Shown here: piece after piece, positions 34,367-43,142 of the stretch
Position numbering within the stretch: position 1 is the first letter of the stretch
How the letters are laid out: the number at the start of each line of letters is the position of its first letter
NCBI RefSeq assembly: GCF_900106995.1
Contig: NZ_FNOK01000018.1
Span: forward strand, 62,001 to 126,000
Length of the DNA: 64,000 bases
Origin: Saccharopolyspora shandongensis
Lineage (GTDB): Bacteria > Actinomycetota > Actinomycetes > Mycobacteriales > Pseudonocardiaceae
Direction of reading: 5' to 3'
Position numbers and translations under genes: made by a program
The notes under the pieces: generated by a model
The model's database searches: none
Seen by the model: only the letters and a program-made list of their open reading frames with translations
Told to the model about the DNA's origin: nothing

Positions 34367-34630
34367 CTAGAAGCAGGGACCGGCGGTGATGACCTGGCGG
34401 ATCGTGGGGGTCTGGACCATCAACAGCCGGGAGTGGTGGTCGATGCGATCGTCGTCGTAGCAGGAGCGTTCGTCCTCTGCCAGGCCCGTCCAGATGTGCC
34501 TGGGCAGAAGGTCCGGCGCCGTGTGTATTTCGGTGACGAAGCCACGCCAGCCTTCCAGCGTGATCAGTTGCAGCTGCCCGTATTCGGCTCCGGGATCCTC
34601 GACCGGTCCGGAGCTGGCGGGGCGGGTCAC
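34367..34630 (-). pseudogene. N-terminal remnant of a TniB-like transposition ATPase
   Basis: 87 codons from GTG. The segment LITLEGWRGFV, then LLPRHIWTGL, YDDDRIDHHSRLLMVQTPTI and RQVITAG, resembles the pre-AAA region of TniB-like ATP-binding proteins that accompany DDE transposases in actinomycetes. It stops before the expected Walker A, and no transposase is nearby, so it is a truncated remnant. The assignment rests on pattern memory. Confidence 0.5.
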
Positions 34631-35023
34631 CGCCGCTTGTCCGCTTCGGCGAAAGGACGAAGATGAGCAGCGGAATCACCTTGGCAACGCTGTCTGGGCC
34701 GGGCGGGCGCTGATCGGGTCCGCTCCGGCATCCCCGGTGTCGCTGATGGCGGAAACAGGCTCTGACTGAATTGATCGCGTCGGTGGCAGCCAGATCGGTG
34801 ATACCCACCAGCGCGCTCGCAGGTTCACGCTGTGGTCATGGCCCCAGGAGCGGACCGCGAGAATGTCGGCCAGGTCGCGGCAGAACGGTACGGCTCGGAG
34901 ACCGTGACCGTGTCGCCGGGGCGGGCGAAGTCCGCCAGTCCCCGGAAACCGTCGCGTTGCAGGGCGGGGCCTTCGAGCAGGTGGCCGGGTCGCTGAAGAA
35001 CCGCACCCCGTCAGTGCCAGCGA

Positions 35024-35281
35024 TCAGCCCGGCTTCGGCGAGTACGTATGTTTGTCGCAGGGTGCTTTGTTCGTCTGTTCGCGGACGCGGGCCTGGATGG
35101 CGCGCACGTCGTGGCCGGGCAGGAAGTCCCGGTCCGTAGCCTCTCCGCAGCCGCAGGGCCGGTAGAGGAACGGTCTTTCCTCGGGCAGGTCGCAGTCGCA
35201 GTAGGCGATCGGGTCCTGGGAGCTGTTGGCCGCCGGATCGGCCCGGCCGATCCAGGCGTCGGGCAGCGAGGCCCCTCTGTG
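35024..35281 (-). pseudogene. Start-less Cys-rich gene fragment
   Basis: A minus-strand frame without a start codon reads PDAWIGRADPAANSSQDPI, then YCDCDLPEERPFLYRPCGCG and FLPGHDVRAIQARVREQ. The CGCG...PGHD block looks like a conserved small zinc-binding-type protein of actinomycetes, but a TGA immediately precedes it and the following sequence changes frame. Between this and 34630 nothing else is clear. Confidence 0.4.
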
Positions 35282-35431
35282 AGCACTTCGCCTTCAACCC
35301 GCTGTCGGCATCGCGTCACCGCTCGCGCCCATCAGGTTTCCGGCGCGAAGTCCGACTGTGCGGTGCGACACGAGCTTCTTGCCGTGGACAGGCTTAAAGG
35401 TCTCGGCGAAGCTGATTGCCGTGCGCATCGG

Positions 35432-36322
35432 TTAGGACGCGGTCCAGTTCCAGGGGCGTGCCCCGTTGTGTCCGCGCAGGCAGTTGATGCGGTATTGCGT
35501 TTCGTTCGCGATCTGGTCATTTTGGTCGGCGCGGTTGGCGAGCCAGCTTGTCATGCGCAGTTCGCGAATGTCTCGCAGGAGCTCATAGGATGGACTGGAA
35601 AGGACATCGAAGCCGTAAGCGTCAGCGAACTGCTGGTATTCGGCAGCGCTGACCCAACCGAAGCTGTCATGCTCGCTTGCTACGAGCGTCAGATCCCATT
35701 CCGGCGGGCCGATCGCGACGCGCTCGAGGTCAAGCGCCAGGATTCTGCCGTCGTCGACGGCAACGATGTTGTTGTCATGCGGATCGCCGTGGATCAAGGC
35801 CGGCCCCAGTGTGAACGTGGCAGTCCTCCAGTGGTTCTCGAGATTGCGGAGGCGATCACACAGGAAGCTCTTGTCCCCTGCCGGAATCGGAGCGGCGTTG
35901 ATTCGTTCGGCGATCCGCACGAAAGGCCGCAGCGCTGTAAGCAACTCCCCCTTGGGTGAAGAAATAGTGTGCAGATCACGCAGGAAGTGTCCGATCTCGG
36001 CTGGGGTCGCGGGTCTGTACGAGGGCAGCTCGTGCCAGAATGTCACCACGGTGTCGTTGAGTTCGACCGGCTCTTCGGCGGGCTCCACGACCGAGATGTG
36101 GGCCGTGTGTAGCAGCCATGCTGCCAAAGTGGTTTCTTTCAACGCGGTTTCGCGCTGAGTTACCGTCCGGGTGACGCGAGCGACGAGCTGGTGTGGCAGC
36201 CGGTAGGTCGCGCTGTCTCCCAAGCTGAGAAGTTCGGCGTGTGCGCTGTCGATTCCTCGCTGGGCACAGGCCGCATGCAAGGCTCGGGTTTCGGCTGGAG
36301 CGCGGTCGGATGGAGTGGTCAT
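35432..36322 (-). CDS. APH-fold phosphotransferase
   Basis: 296 aa. Gly-loop region LLSLGDSATYRLPHQLVARV, catalytic loop LIHGDPHDNNIVAVDDG, metal Asp in LALDLERVAIGPPEWDL; all kinase residues are present. Similar kinases include APH and choline/hydroxyurea kinases. ATG at 36322 is 4 bp after the regulator's stop, so both are one operon with the XRE/TPR regulator upstream. The substrate is unknown. Confidence 0.8.
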   Translation of the reverse strand: MTTPSDRAPAETRALHAACAQRGIDSAHAELLSLGDSATYRLPHQLVARVTRTVTQRETALKETTLAAWLLHTAHISVVEPAEEPVELNDTVVTFWHELPSYRPATPAEIGHFLRDLHTISSPKGELLTALRPFVRIAERINAAPIPAGDKSFLCDRLRNLENHWRTATFTLGPALIHGDPHDNNIVAVDDGRILALDLERVAIGPPEWDLTLVASEHDSFGWVSAAEYQQFADAYGFDVLSSPSYELLRDIRELRMTSWLANRADQNDQIANETQYRINCLRGHNGARPWNWTAS

Positions 36323-36326
36323 TGTG

Positions 36327-37610
36327 TTAGCGCTGCAGTGTCTTGGCGATCTGGTGACGGAGGTCGGTCACGTCGCCATAGCGAGCATGTGGTTTGGTCG
36401 CGACGTACAGGTCGCGGAGGTAGTTGCGGACACGCTGGGAACGGAGATCTTGGGCCCGCGTGAGGGCTTCCAGCCCTCGGTGGGCGGCGGCGCCCGGGTC
36501 GTCGTTGATCTGCAGAGTGATGGATTTGATCAGCGACAGGGTCTTTGACCTGGCGTATTTCGGTGTGTGGTGGTGCACGGCGAAATCCAGGCGGTCGATG
36601 GCTGGGTGCGGATCGTAGCCGTGGTCGACGAGATCGAACAGGGCGTGCCCGGAGTCTCCACGCATCTCCGCTGCGTCGTAATACTCCATCCAGGGCGGCG
36701 TTTCGGTGACGCTCTGCGCGAAGTGTTCGTCTGCGCACTCGATGGCCGCAAGGCACTCTCCGATCCTGCCTTCTCTGGCCAGAGCGCGGCCGCGCACGAC
36801 GTGGAGCATCGACCGTTCACGAGCGGTGAGCCGGTCGTCCCGGACTTGAGCGAGTTCGGCGAGCTCAATGGCATCCTCGCGCCGAAGGCTGACAGCTTGC
36901 CGCGCCATGTCAGAAAGGATCGTCGCGCGCAGGCTCTGATCTTCCGCCCGTTCGGCACAGTACAGGCCGAATCGGAAGTAGCGGTCCGCTGAGTCGTGCG
37001 CTCCAGCGTCATACGACATCCAGCCGGCGACCTCGGCAAGGTTGCCAACAGCCGCGTGGAGCTCCCGACGTACCACACTGGTGCGGCACCGGGCCTCGAG
37101 AAGACCAGCTGCCCACCGCAGCTGCCCGCCTACCGCCTCGCGGGAGAGCCCGCCTCCATACAGATGCTCCCATTCCGAGAACGTCGCGGCGCTTTGGGTC
37201 ACGTGGGCTACCTCGGAGCGGCCGACCCACTGCGGCACGGGAGTGGGCGACTCTGCCCGCGCCAAGAATTCCGATACTGATCCGCTCAGCATCACCCCAC
37301 TGGCGACGGCGGTGCCCAGACCAAGAAAAGAGCGCCGGTGCACATCGTCCTCCTCTCCGATCGCCCTGGGGCAATAAAAGCCCAGCTCGGCATCAGACTC
37401 CGCACCAAGCACAGCGCGGAAGGCAGAACGATACACAGGATTCGGCCACCGATGGATGCCACGCTCCAGCTTGGACACATAGTAAGTCGACATCGGCGGG
37501 TCTAAGGCCAGGTGCCGCGACACAGAGTCGGCGACCTGGGCTTGGGTGAGCTTGTGTCGACGTCGTGCCGACTCCAGCTCAGTATTGCGACGGTGTCCGT
37601 GTGTGCTCAT
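36327..37610 (-). CDS. XRE-family TPR regulator
   Basis: 427 aa. N-terminal HTH (RRHKLTQAQVADSVSRHLAL, YYVSKLERGIHRWPNPVYRS), then a linker with a hydrophobic RRSFLGLGTAVASG patch and TPR-like helices (YDAGAHDSADRYFRFGLYCA, GRALAREGRIGECLAAIECA). Operonic with the APH-fold kinase (4-bp gap). Divergent from the prim-pol-like gene. Confidence 0.8.
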   Translation of the reverse strand: MSTHGHRRNTELESARRRHKLTQAQVADSVSRHLALDPPMSTYYVSKLERGIHRWPNPVYRSAFRAVLGAESDAELGFYCPRAIGEEDDVHRRSFLGLGTAVASGVMLSGSVSEFLARAESPTPVPQWVGRSEVAHVTQSAATFSEWEHLYGGGLSREAVGGQLRWAAGLLEARCRTSVVRRELHAAVGNLAEVAGWMSYDAGAHDSADRYFRFGLYCAERAEDQSLRATILSDMARQAVSLRREDAIELAELAQVRDDRLTARERSMLHVVRGRALAREGRIGECLAAIECADEHFAQSVTETPPWMEYYDAAEMRGDSGHALFDLVDHGYDPHPAIDRLDFAVHHHTPKYARSKTLSLIKSITLQINDDPGAAAHRGLEALTRAQDLRSQRVRNYLRDLYVATKPHARYGDVTDLRHQIAKTLQR

Positions 37611-37892
37611 CGCTGACCTTCCGCAAAGCGCATCACCACAGTACGGGTGACATCACCTAATCACCAAACGTGACAGCTCTCAGTCTGTCAGTAACCCTGC
37701 CAGTTCGTCGGCCAGTTCGAGGACGTTCCGTCAGCCACTCGCCATGGGCATGGTGAGAAGGGTCCTGTTGGTGCTGTAACGGCACCTTCCGCGAGACCCA
37801 ACGAGGGGTGTCTGCGATGCACGCTGCTGCGACCGAAGTTCGGAATGCCGGGCGACTGAGCGGGGAAACGAGATTCCCGGTGGTGATCCTCC

Positions 37893-38513
37893 ATGTCGCC
37901 AGTTGATCCCAAAGTTCGGATGATCCATCCCATTCCAGGGATGCGATGGACCGAGCTTCGCGACGCCGCAACCGAACTCGCCGACCACCAGTGGCCGCTG
38001 GTTCCAGGGACCTATCAGGTCAGTACGGACTCTCCGTGGCTGGGCAAATCCTGCTCGACGGGGCTGGTTCCGATCACCGAGCTGAGTGCGGAGGCCACCA
38101 CCGACCTCGCACAGGTCTGGGAATGGTGGACGCGTCGCCCCTACTCGGTGCTGCTCGCCTGTGGCAGGGCAATCGACGCGCTTGAGGTGCCCACCAGTCT
38201 GGGCCGGACGGCCGAGGACATGCTCGCAGCGCTGAAGCTCCGTGGCCCTGTCGCCGTGACACGGCGCACATGGCTGGTCTTCGTCGAATCGGCCGGACAA
38301 ACGATGCCGCTAGTCGACGTGCCGGCGCCGGTCACGTGGCACAGCGGGGGTTCCTTCGTCCCCCTGCCGCCGACGATCGATGGCGACATGCCCTACTACT
38401 GGCGCATCACCCCTGAAGACGTCGACTGGCGTCTTCCCGAAGCGACACCCACGCTGGACTGCCTGCAGCAGTGTTGGGACACCCGAGAGACAGACACGCC
38501 GATACCCGTGTAG
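37893..38513 (+). CDS. Prim-pol-like (bifunctional primase/polymerase N-terminal) protein
   Basis: 206 aa. The arrangement AATELADHQWPLVPGTYQ, then ATTDLAQVWEWWTRRPYSVL, LEVPTSLGRTAEDML and GPVAVTRRTWLVFVES matches the fold order of the prim-pol domain found in actinomycete phage/plasmid replication proteins and in many stand-alone genes. The metal-binding D-x-D is not clear (it should lie near ALLACGRAIDAL), so it may be inactive. Followed by a canonical terminator. Confidence 0.6.
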   Translation: MSPVDPKVRMIHPIPGMRWTELRDAATELADHQWPLVPGTYQVSTDSPWLGKSCSTGLVPITELSAEATTDLAQVWEWWTRRPYSVLLACGRAIDALEVPTSLGRTAEDMLAALKLRGPVAVTRRTWLVFVESAGQTMPLVDVPAPVTWHSGGSFVPLPPTIDGDMPYYWRITPEDVDWRLPEATPTLDCLQQCWDTRETDTPIPV

Positions 38514-38569
38514 TCGCCGAGCGGTCACTGGGTAGTCCGGACTGCCACCCCGAACAGCGACCGGTCGGT

Positions 38570-38620
38570 CCCGGCAGTGGGCGGCCGAGGTAGTTGCGGT
38601 TGCCCACTGCCGGGATTTTT
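38570..38620 (+). terminator. Rho-independent-type terminator after the prim-pol-like gene
   Basis: CCCGGCAGTGGGC at 38570-38582 pairs perfectly with GCCCACTGCCGGG at 38602-38614, directly followed by ATTTTT. It is one of the few hairpins in the window with a real U-tract. Confidence 0.8.
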
Positions 38621-38807
38621 CCGGTTTTCTTGATCCACGACGACCGCGGAACGGGACACCGCAATGTTTGAAAGACGCCCGGCCAACGGGCCCCTTCGCG
38701 CGAGTGAGAAGCTGCCCATGCTGCAACGGAATTCGTGGTCCGAGCTGATACGTGAACCGCTGCCATACTCCGCGACTCTCGATGGTGAGACGTCGCAGGA
38801 GCGTGGC

Positions 38808-38867
38808 ATGAAGCCCTGTGTGGTCGTGGTTTCGCTCAACGGCGTCGACAACATGGGCAAGGACTGA
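38808..38867 (+). pseudogene. Truncated nucleoside-kinase-like P-loop start
   Basis: From ATG 38808 the reading is MKPCVVVVSLNGVDNMGKD then a stop. This is the opening strand and P-loop of thymidylate-kinase-like proteins (usually S-x-N-G-x-D-x-x-G-K-T). Nothing further of the gene is present, so it is a short remnant. Confidence 0.45.
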
Positions 38868-38871
38868 ACGG

Positions 38872-39171
38872 ATGTCAGAGCGGAAAGATCGAAACACAGA
38901 TCGCTCAAAACCACATCGTCATCATGAAAAAGCGCTCAGGATAGCGTCAACGCGCCTACGCGACCTGTTTGCATGGTCAATCTTCTCCCTCGGAGTCGTC
39001 GCAGCTCCTACGGTCCCTTTTCTACGGCCGAAGGGTTGGGAACCGTGGCCGTATCGGCAGTACTACATCCTCGGGATCTTCGCGATCATGGCTCTCGGCT
39101 GCCGCCTCCCATCATGGTCGGCCATCGTTCTCTGGGGCCTATACCTGCTTGGTCTCGCATGGGTCTCCTAG
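38872..39171 (+). CDS. Small membrane protein
   Basis: 99 aa from ATG 38872. Basic, His-rich N-terminus (RSKPHRHHEKALRIASTRLR), then hydrophobic helices FAWSIFSLGVVAAPTVPF, YYILGIFAIMALGC and SAIVLWGLYLLGLAWV. Function unknown. Confidence 0.5.
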   Translation: MSERKDRNTDRSKPHRHHEKALRIASTRLRDLFAWSIFSLGVVAAPTVPFLRPKGWEPWPYRQYYILGIFAIMALGCRLPSWSAIVLWGLYLLGLAWVS

Positions 39172-39221
39172 CAACGCACGGCAGCTGCCGACCTTCCCAG
39201 CCGCCAAACCGCACGCTGCTG

Positions 39222-39581
39222 ATGACGCCGGATGGCATATGGATCACGGGGGATAGTGAAAGTCGGGTGGCTCACGCGCATCTGATACGCACTGCGGACG
39301 TCCTTGCACCTCGACTTGGCGTCGACCTGACATTGTGTGAGCGGTGGCTTGGGGTTGGCAGGGTTCCCATACGGCGCATAGTTCCGCTGCCGACCTGGTT
39401 GTCGTTGTGTCCGCTCTGTTTGGCCAGTCCTGAGCTCTCTGTCAACGCGTTGCGCATCGAGCGCATCCTCACCGCCTGCGACGCTCTTACAGCCGACACG
39501 CTGATGGATCGCACCTCTGCGACCACCGTGATCCCCCAGGTACCGACTTCTACGGATCGTGGATGGAGACCTGCTGCATGA
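39222..39581 (+). CDS. Small Cys-containing hypothetical protein
   Basis: 119 aa from ATG 39222 (an ATG at 39159 is also in frame). Contains an LCERW pattern and LCPLC about 35 residues later, like small zinc-binding actinomycete proteins with C...CxxC. Its stop overlaps the ATG of the following lipoprotein gene (ATGA). Confidence 0.5.
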   Translation: MTPDGIWITGDSESRVAHAHLIRTADVLAPRLGVDLTLCERWLGVGRVPIRRIVPLPTWLSLCPLCLASPELSVNALRIERILTACDALTADTLMDRTSATTVIPQVPTSTDRGWRPAA

Positions 39582-40243
39582 GTGGCTTGCTCCGAGATCA
39601 ATCGACGCACGTCACGACGTACCCCGTGCAGTCCTGGCTCACGCACGCCGTGCCTTGGCATCGGGCGGTTGCCATGCGGCTGGTAGCAGTGGCAGCGCTG
39701 CTGGGCTCGCTTACCGCGGGATGCACCGGAAACGGCTTCGCCCCGGCAACCGACCGGTTCCGGGAACTCCCGCGGATCTGTGACCTCGTCTCGCCGGCCA
39801 CTGCAAGCCGCGTGATCGGAGTGGGATACAAGAGGGACGCGATCGCTGTCGAGACCACGGGTTATTGCTTGTGGACGTATCGCGATCTGGGATCCGAAGG
39901 TGCTCGTCCGTTTGAACGGGCGCTGTCCCTGCACGTCAGCCTGCATCGAAGCATGACCAGGAGATCCGGCGCCGACGGAGCATTGGAAGAACTGGGCCGG
40001 CTGAGCAAGGACGCGTCGGGCCAGTTCGCACCGGCGCCGGGCGTCGGGGAGCATGCGGTACGGAGCACGTCGGGCGGGAGTATCAACTACATCATCGTCG
40101 TCGACAACCTGAACCTGAAGATGACGTTCTCCGGCCGGGATATGGACGCTGAGGGCAAGCTCGTGGCAATCCCGGGCAAGCAGGCGGTCTCGTCCAGCTT
40201 CGAGGTAGCCCGTGAGATCGTGCACAACCTCGAGCTGGGTTGA
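39578..40243 (+). CDS. Lipoprotein, DUF3558-like paralogue B
   Basis: 221 aa. Signal region with lipobox SLTAGC (Cys49). Clear paralogue of the protein encoded at 6752-7405: LPRICDLVSPATAS, VETTGYCLWTYRDLGSEG, LSLHVSLHRSMTRR and NYIIVVDNLNLKM. ATG overlaps the upstream stop. The next gene is a leaderless relative. Function unknown; probably on the outer face of the membrane. Confidence 0.75.
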   Translation: MSGLLRDQSTHVTTYPVQSWLTHAVPWHRAVAMRLVAVAALLGSLTAGCTGNGFAPATDRFRELPRICDLVSPATASRVIGVGYKRDAIAVETTGYCLWTYRDLGSEGARPFERALSLHVSLHRSMTRRSGADGALEELGRLSKDASGQFAPAPGVGEHAVRSTSGGSINYIIVVDNLNLKMTFSGRDMDAEGKLVAIPGKQAVSSSFEVAREIVHNLELG

Positions 40244-40248
40244 GTGCC

Positions 40249-40752
40249 ATGAGTTTCCGAAGAGTGCCTGACATCTACACCCTGCTTTCGCCGGAGATAG
40301 AAGGACTCCTTGGTAGCCCGGCACACGGATGGCAAGGCCCTGCCGACAGCGACGGCCTGACGAGCATCTGCTCTTGGTGCCATCGCGACCTCACCCCGGA
40401 TGGCCCGCGATTGATGGAACGGGTTCTGCACGTATCGGCGTCGTTGTACCGAGACAGCGCAACAACGTCGGGCGACGACATGGCGCAGATGTCACGTGAT
40501 CAGGCAATTACCGATCTGAGGTTGCGGTTTCAGGACGCTCCTTGCGTTGGTGAGGGCGCGGTGCTCGCGACAGCTCCGGGAAAGGCCATTGTCTTGCTGA
40601 CCGTTGACAACGTCCTGGTTCGGCTAAAGCTCTTAGGGCTGGACAGGGACACCAATGGTGAGGTCGTGGAAGTGGCAGCTACCCAGGCCGCCGACGTTGT
40701 GAACGTGACGGCCCGCGAGATCACGCGGCGCCTCGAACAGCTACTGAGGTGA
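40249..40752 (+). CDS. DUF3558-like paralogue C, without signal peptide
   Basis: 167 aa. Shares the layout of the two lipoprotein paralogues (PDIYTLLSPEIEGLLGSPAH, CSWCHRDLTPDGPRLMERVL, LHVSASLYRDSATT, KAIVLLTVDNVLVRLKLLG) but begins directly at the mature domain, with no signal or lipobox. It starts 5 bp after paralogue B. Either an intracellular partner or a gene that lost its export signal. TTG at 40240 is an alternative start. Confidence 0.65.
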   Translation: MSFRRVPDIYTLLSPEIEGLLGSPAHGWQGPADSDGLTSICSWCHRDLTPDGPRLMERVLHVSASLYRDSATTSGDDMAQMSRDQAITDLRLRFQDAPCVGEGAVLATAPGKAIVLLTVDNVLVRLKLLGLDRDTNGEVVEVAATQAADVVNVTAREITRRLEQLLR

Positions 40753-40881
40753 GAACCTGCCAACGAAACGCCGACGGCGATTGCGCTCGACTGAGCGCAG
40801 GCTGCCGAGCCCGGCTTCCGCCGCCCTGGACGCCCTCTAATCCCGCTCCTGCCCCAGAAATCATCATCGAGAAAGGCCAAC

Positions 40882-41110
40882 ATGACCATCCGGCTGAGTG
40901 ATCAAAGCGCGCCCTCTCCGTCACCCTTTGTGGTGACCAGCTTCGGATTCGGCGCGGGCAGATGCTGCGGGTCGCCATCGGCTGCTCCGACAGACGCGGC
41001 CGTGCCGTCGCCGAGCACCTCGCCGCTGCGCCGCGTCCCCCGGGAACCGGGGTGTTCATCCGTCATCTTCGACTCCGGCCGGACGAAGGTGGAGCGACCT
41101 GTACATCATT
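40882..41110 (+). pseudogene. RapZ C-terminal-domain gene remnant, copy 1
   Basis: ATG after GAAAGG opens MTIRLSDQSAPSPSPFVVTS FGFG in two pieces: the SFGFG strand of the RapZ C-terminal domain, then, in a different frame, MLRVAIGCSDRRGRAVAEHL, equivalent to the IGCTGGxHRSVxxAE motif. The roughly 60 residues between are missing. An internally deleted, frameshifted copy. Confidence 0.55.
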
Positions 41111-41126
41111 CACGCAATCACCAGTC

Positions 41127-41546
41127 ATGATCCGAAATGACGTCCCGACCCGCACCATCATCGAACTCTATGTGACCAGGAAAATTTCACAGCAAAAAGT
41201 GGGTAACCGTGTCGGTATCAGCGCCAGCGCCGTACGCCTGCGTCTCGAAGCCGCGGGAATTGAGATCCGCTCCCACGGCAAAAGGCTCGACACCGATCAA
41301 GAGTGGCTCTTAAACGAAAGGGTGTTCCGAAAGTGGCGGAAGGGTGTACCAGTAGCAGGAATAGCCGCGCAGCTCGGGATGTCTGCATACGAAGCCCGAG
41401 CAAGGCTGCATATCTCCGGCGTGAACCGGATCGGTATCCCGATCGGTCGGCGTTCCAAGGTCCAGTTCCGCGGCCCAAACCCACACGAAGTTTGGTGTCG
41501 CAAACCGGACAGCGAACTTCCCTGGCCGGACTGCTGCCACCGGTAA
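41127..41546 (+). CDS. Protein with two helix-turn-helix units
   Basis: 139 aa from ATG 41127. First HTH: RKISQQKVGNRVGISASAVR; second: RKGVPVAGIAAQLGMSAYEA. Both resemble resolvase/invertase or transposase-type DNA-binding modules. No catalytic domain. The C-terminus contains CRKPDSELPWPDCCHR. Possibly a small regulator or a leftover of a recombinase. No Shine-Dalgarno is evident. Confidence 0.5.
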   Translation: MIRNDVPTRTIIELYVTRKISQQKVGNRVGISASAVRLRLEAAGIEIRSHGKRLDTDQEWLLNERVFRKWRKGVPVAGIAAQLGMSAYEARARLHISGVNRIGIPIGRRSKVQFRGPNPHEVWCRKPDSELPWPDCCHR

Positions 41547-41711
41547 GCCGGCACGGCATGCCCAGGCGATCTAGTAGCAGCGGGCGGCAGTCGATCATGG
41601 ATGGCAGCGCCTCATAAAGGCTATCGAGTATCGGGTCGCGGCCGGCTGGCTGTCACAACGGCGTGGCGGCAGCCAGCACTCCACACCATCAACACGAAAA
41701 GCAAAGGCACA

Positions 41712-42284
41712 GTGAAAGAAACCGAACAGCACGATCCCCAGCCAGGACTGGTAACCGTGGGATTGCATGCCCTGAGTCTGACCATCTTGTGGATCACCGG
41801 AGCGACCGCGATGATCCTCGGACTCTCCACCGCCGCCCACCACGCGTGGATCGGAGGGCTTTTCCTCTCATTCGACATCATTCTCCGAGCCGGAAGCTTG
41901 GTCACTCGCGTCGTCAGCGGTCGCGCCGCGCGCGCAGCCGCGGAAAGCGACGGCAAGGATGGCGATCAGGCTTACTTCGAGGGGATGACCGAAAGCTTGC
42001 CCCGCGATCCCCGAAGCGCCCGCGCCGAAATCACCAGTCCACACTGGATCATCCAGCGCGCGTGTGCTGCTGCCTACGGCATCATGATGATCGCGGTGAT
42101 CTCAACCTGGGCTCCCACAGCAGTCGCCGTCATTGTCGGGGTCAGCTACGTGGCCGCTGATCTCGGAGGCAACTATCTCTTCGCCATCCGACTGCATAAG
42201 ACTCTTGCTGCAATCGCTGAGGAGCGATCCTCACGGCGCTCCGCCGGCCGCGAAGCCGTCACAACTCCACCTCAGCAGCGGTGA
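41712..42284 (+). CDS. Membrane protein of unknown function
   Basis: 190 aa from GTG 41712 (AAAGG upstream). Helices at about 15-40 (LSLTILWITGATAMILGLST), 45-70 and 115-160 (ACAAAYGIMMIAVISTWAPT, AVAVIVGVSYVAADLGGNYL) with a charged cytoplasmic loop between. Function unknown. Confidence 0.6.
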   Translation: MKETEQHDPQPGLVTVGLHALSLTILWITGATAMILGLSTAAHHAWIGGLFLSFDIILRAGSLVTRVVSGRAARAAAESDGKDGDQAYFEGMTESLPRDPRSARAEITSPHWIIQRACAAAYGIMMIAVISTWAPTAVAVIVGVSYVAADLGGNYLFAIRLHKTLAAIAEERSSRRSAGREAVTTPPQQR

Positions 42285-42390
42285 CGGACGAGACAAGCAT
42301 CCAGCAACCAACGCGCCCTTACTGGTCGTAGTTCACTGAGGGCCACGCGCCTCGACGGCGACCGCTCTCACTGAAGTGCGTGCCTGGAGT

Positions 42391-42537
42391 ATGAACCGCG
42401 CGGCGCTTCGACAGTGGATGACCACTCGGCCAGAGATCGCCGAGCAGCTGCTGCGGGGCAGTAGGCACCCACACTTCTGTTCTCCACGGCACCGCGACAA
42501 CCGAGGCTCTGAAGAGCGGCCACGCCCCGAGCCCTGA
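42391..42537 (+). CDS. Small ORF with ALRQW motif
   Basis: 48 aa from ATG (MNRAALRQWMTTRPEIAEQL, then a basic tail). Matches the fragment at 12638-12727 over 18 residues and 23 identical nucleotides. No other support for expression; may be a fragment of the same gene family. Confidence 0.3.
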   Translation: MNRAALRQWMTTRPEIAEQLLRGSRHPHFCSPRHRDNRGSEERPRPEP

Positions 42538-42590
42538 GCCCTCAGCAACGCTTGACCGAAACCTGATCCAAAAACCCTGAAGGAGTCCAC

Positions 42591-43061
42591 ATGCCCGATT
42601 GGCCAGTGCAATCCCGCCCGTTCCGTGGCGGTGCGAGAGCTCACGCAGTGATCCCGCCGATCGTGCTTCTGTTGAGCTTCGGCTACAGCCAACGAGTCCC
42701 GCCGCCGGCGAACTTCTCTCTTGACGTGCGTAGCGCGCCAAACCCGCTTCGTATCCCCGAATTCCGGGGTCTCTCCGTACTGGACGAGTCCGTCCAGAAA
42801 TGGATGCTCGCCGAGCTGGACTCGTGGTTCGACGGCCTTCTCGATACTCTCGGCCCTCAGCTCGCCGATGCAGAGTCGCGCGACTCGCGCGCACTCACGT
42901 GGGCATTCGGATGCACCACCGGACACGATCAGTCTGTCGTACTCGCCGAGTTGGTCGGCGCAGCCATCCGACGTACCGGAACGACGGTCTGCATCAAACA
43001 CCTGGACCTCGCGACGGAAACGATGCAACACGACGCAGACCGGGTGGTGATCGCACCGTGA
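42591..43061 (+). CDS. RapZ C-terminal-domain-like protein
   Basis: 156 aa stand-alone copy of the RapZ C-terminal domain: VLLLSFGYSQRVPPPANFSL, DVRSAPNP, LSVLDESVQKWMLAEL and the phosphate-loop-like WAFGCTTGHDQSVVLAELV followed by CIKHLDL. In RapZ this domain binds the small RNA GlmZ; stand-alone forms in actinomycetes are of unknown role. The N-terminal ATPase domain of RapZ is absent. ATG follows AAGGAG. Remnants of two further copies lie at 40882 and 44015. Confidence 0.75.
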   Translation: MPDWPVQSRPFRGGARAHAVIPPIVLLLSFGYSQRVPPPANFSLDVRSAPNPLRIPEFRGLSVLDESVQKWMLAELDSWFDGLLDTLGPQLADAESRDSRALTWAFGCTTGHDQSVVLAELVGAAIRRTGTTVCIKHLDLATETMQHDADRVVIAP

Positions 43062-43142
43062 CAGTGGGAGTGACTACGCGGCTACCTGAGTCGCACAAAG
43101 GTCCGCCCGCGCGGTGGCGACGAACATTGGAGGAGTCCGGCG

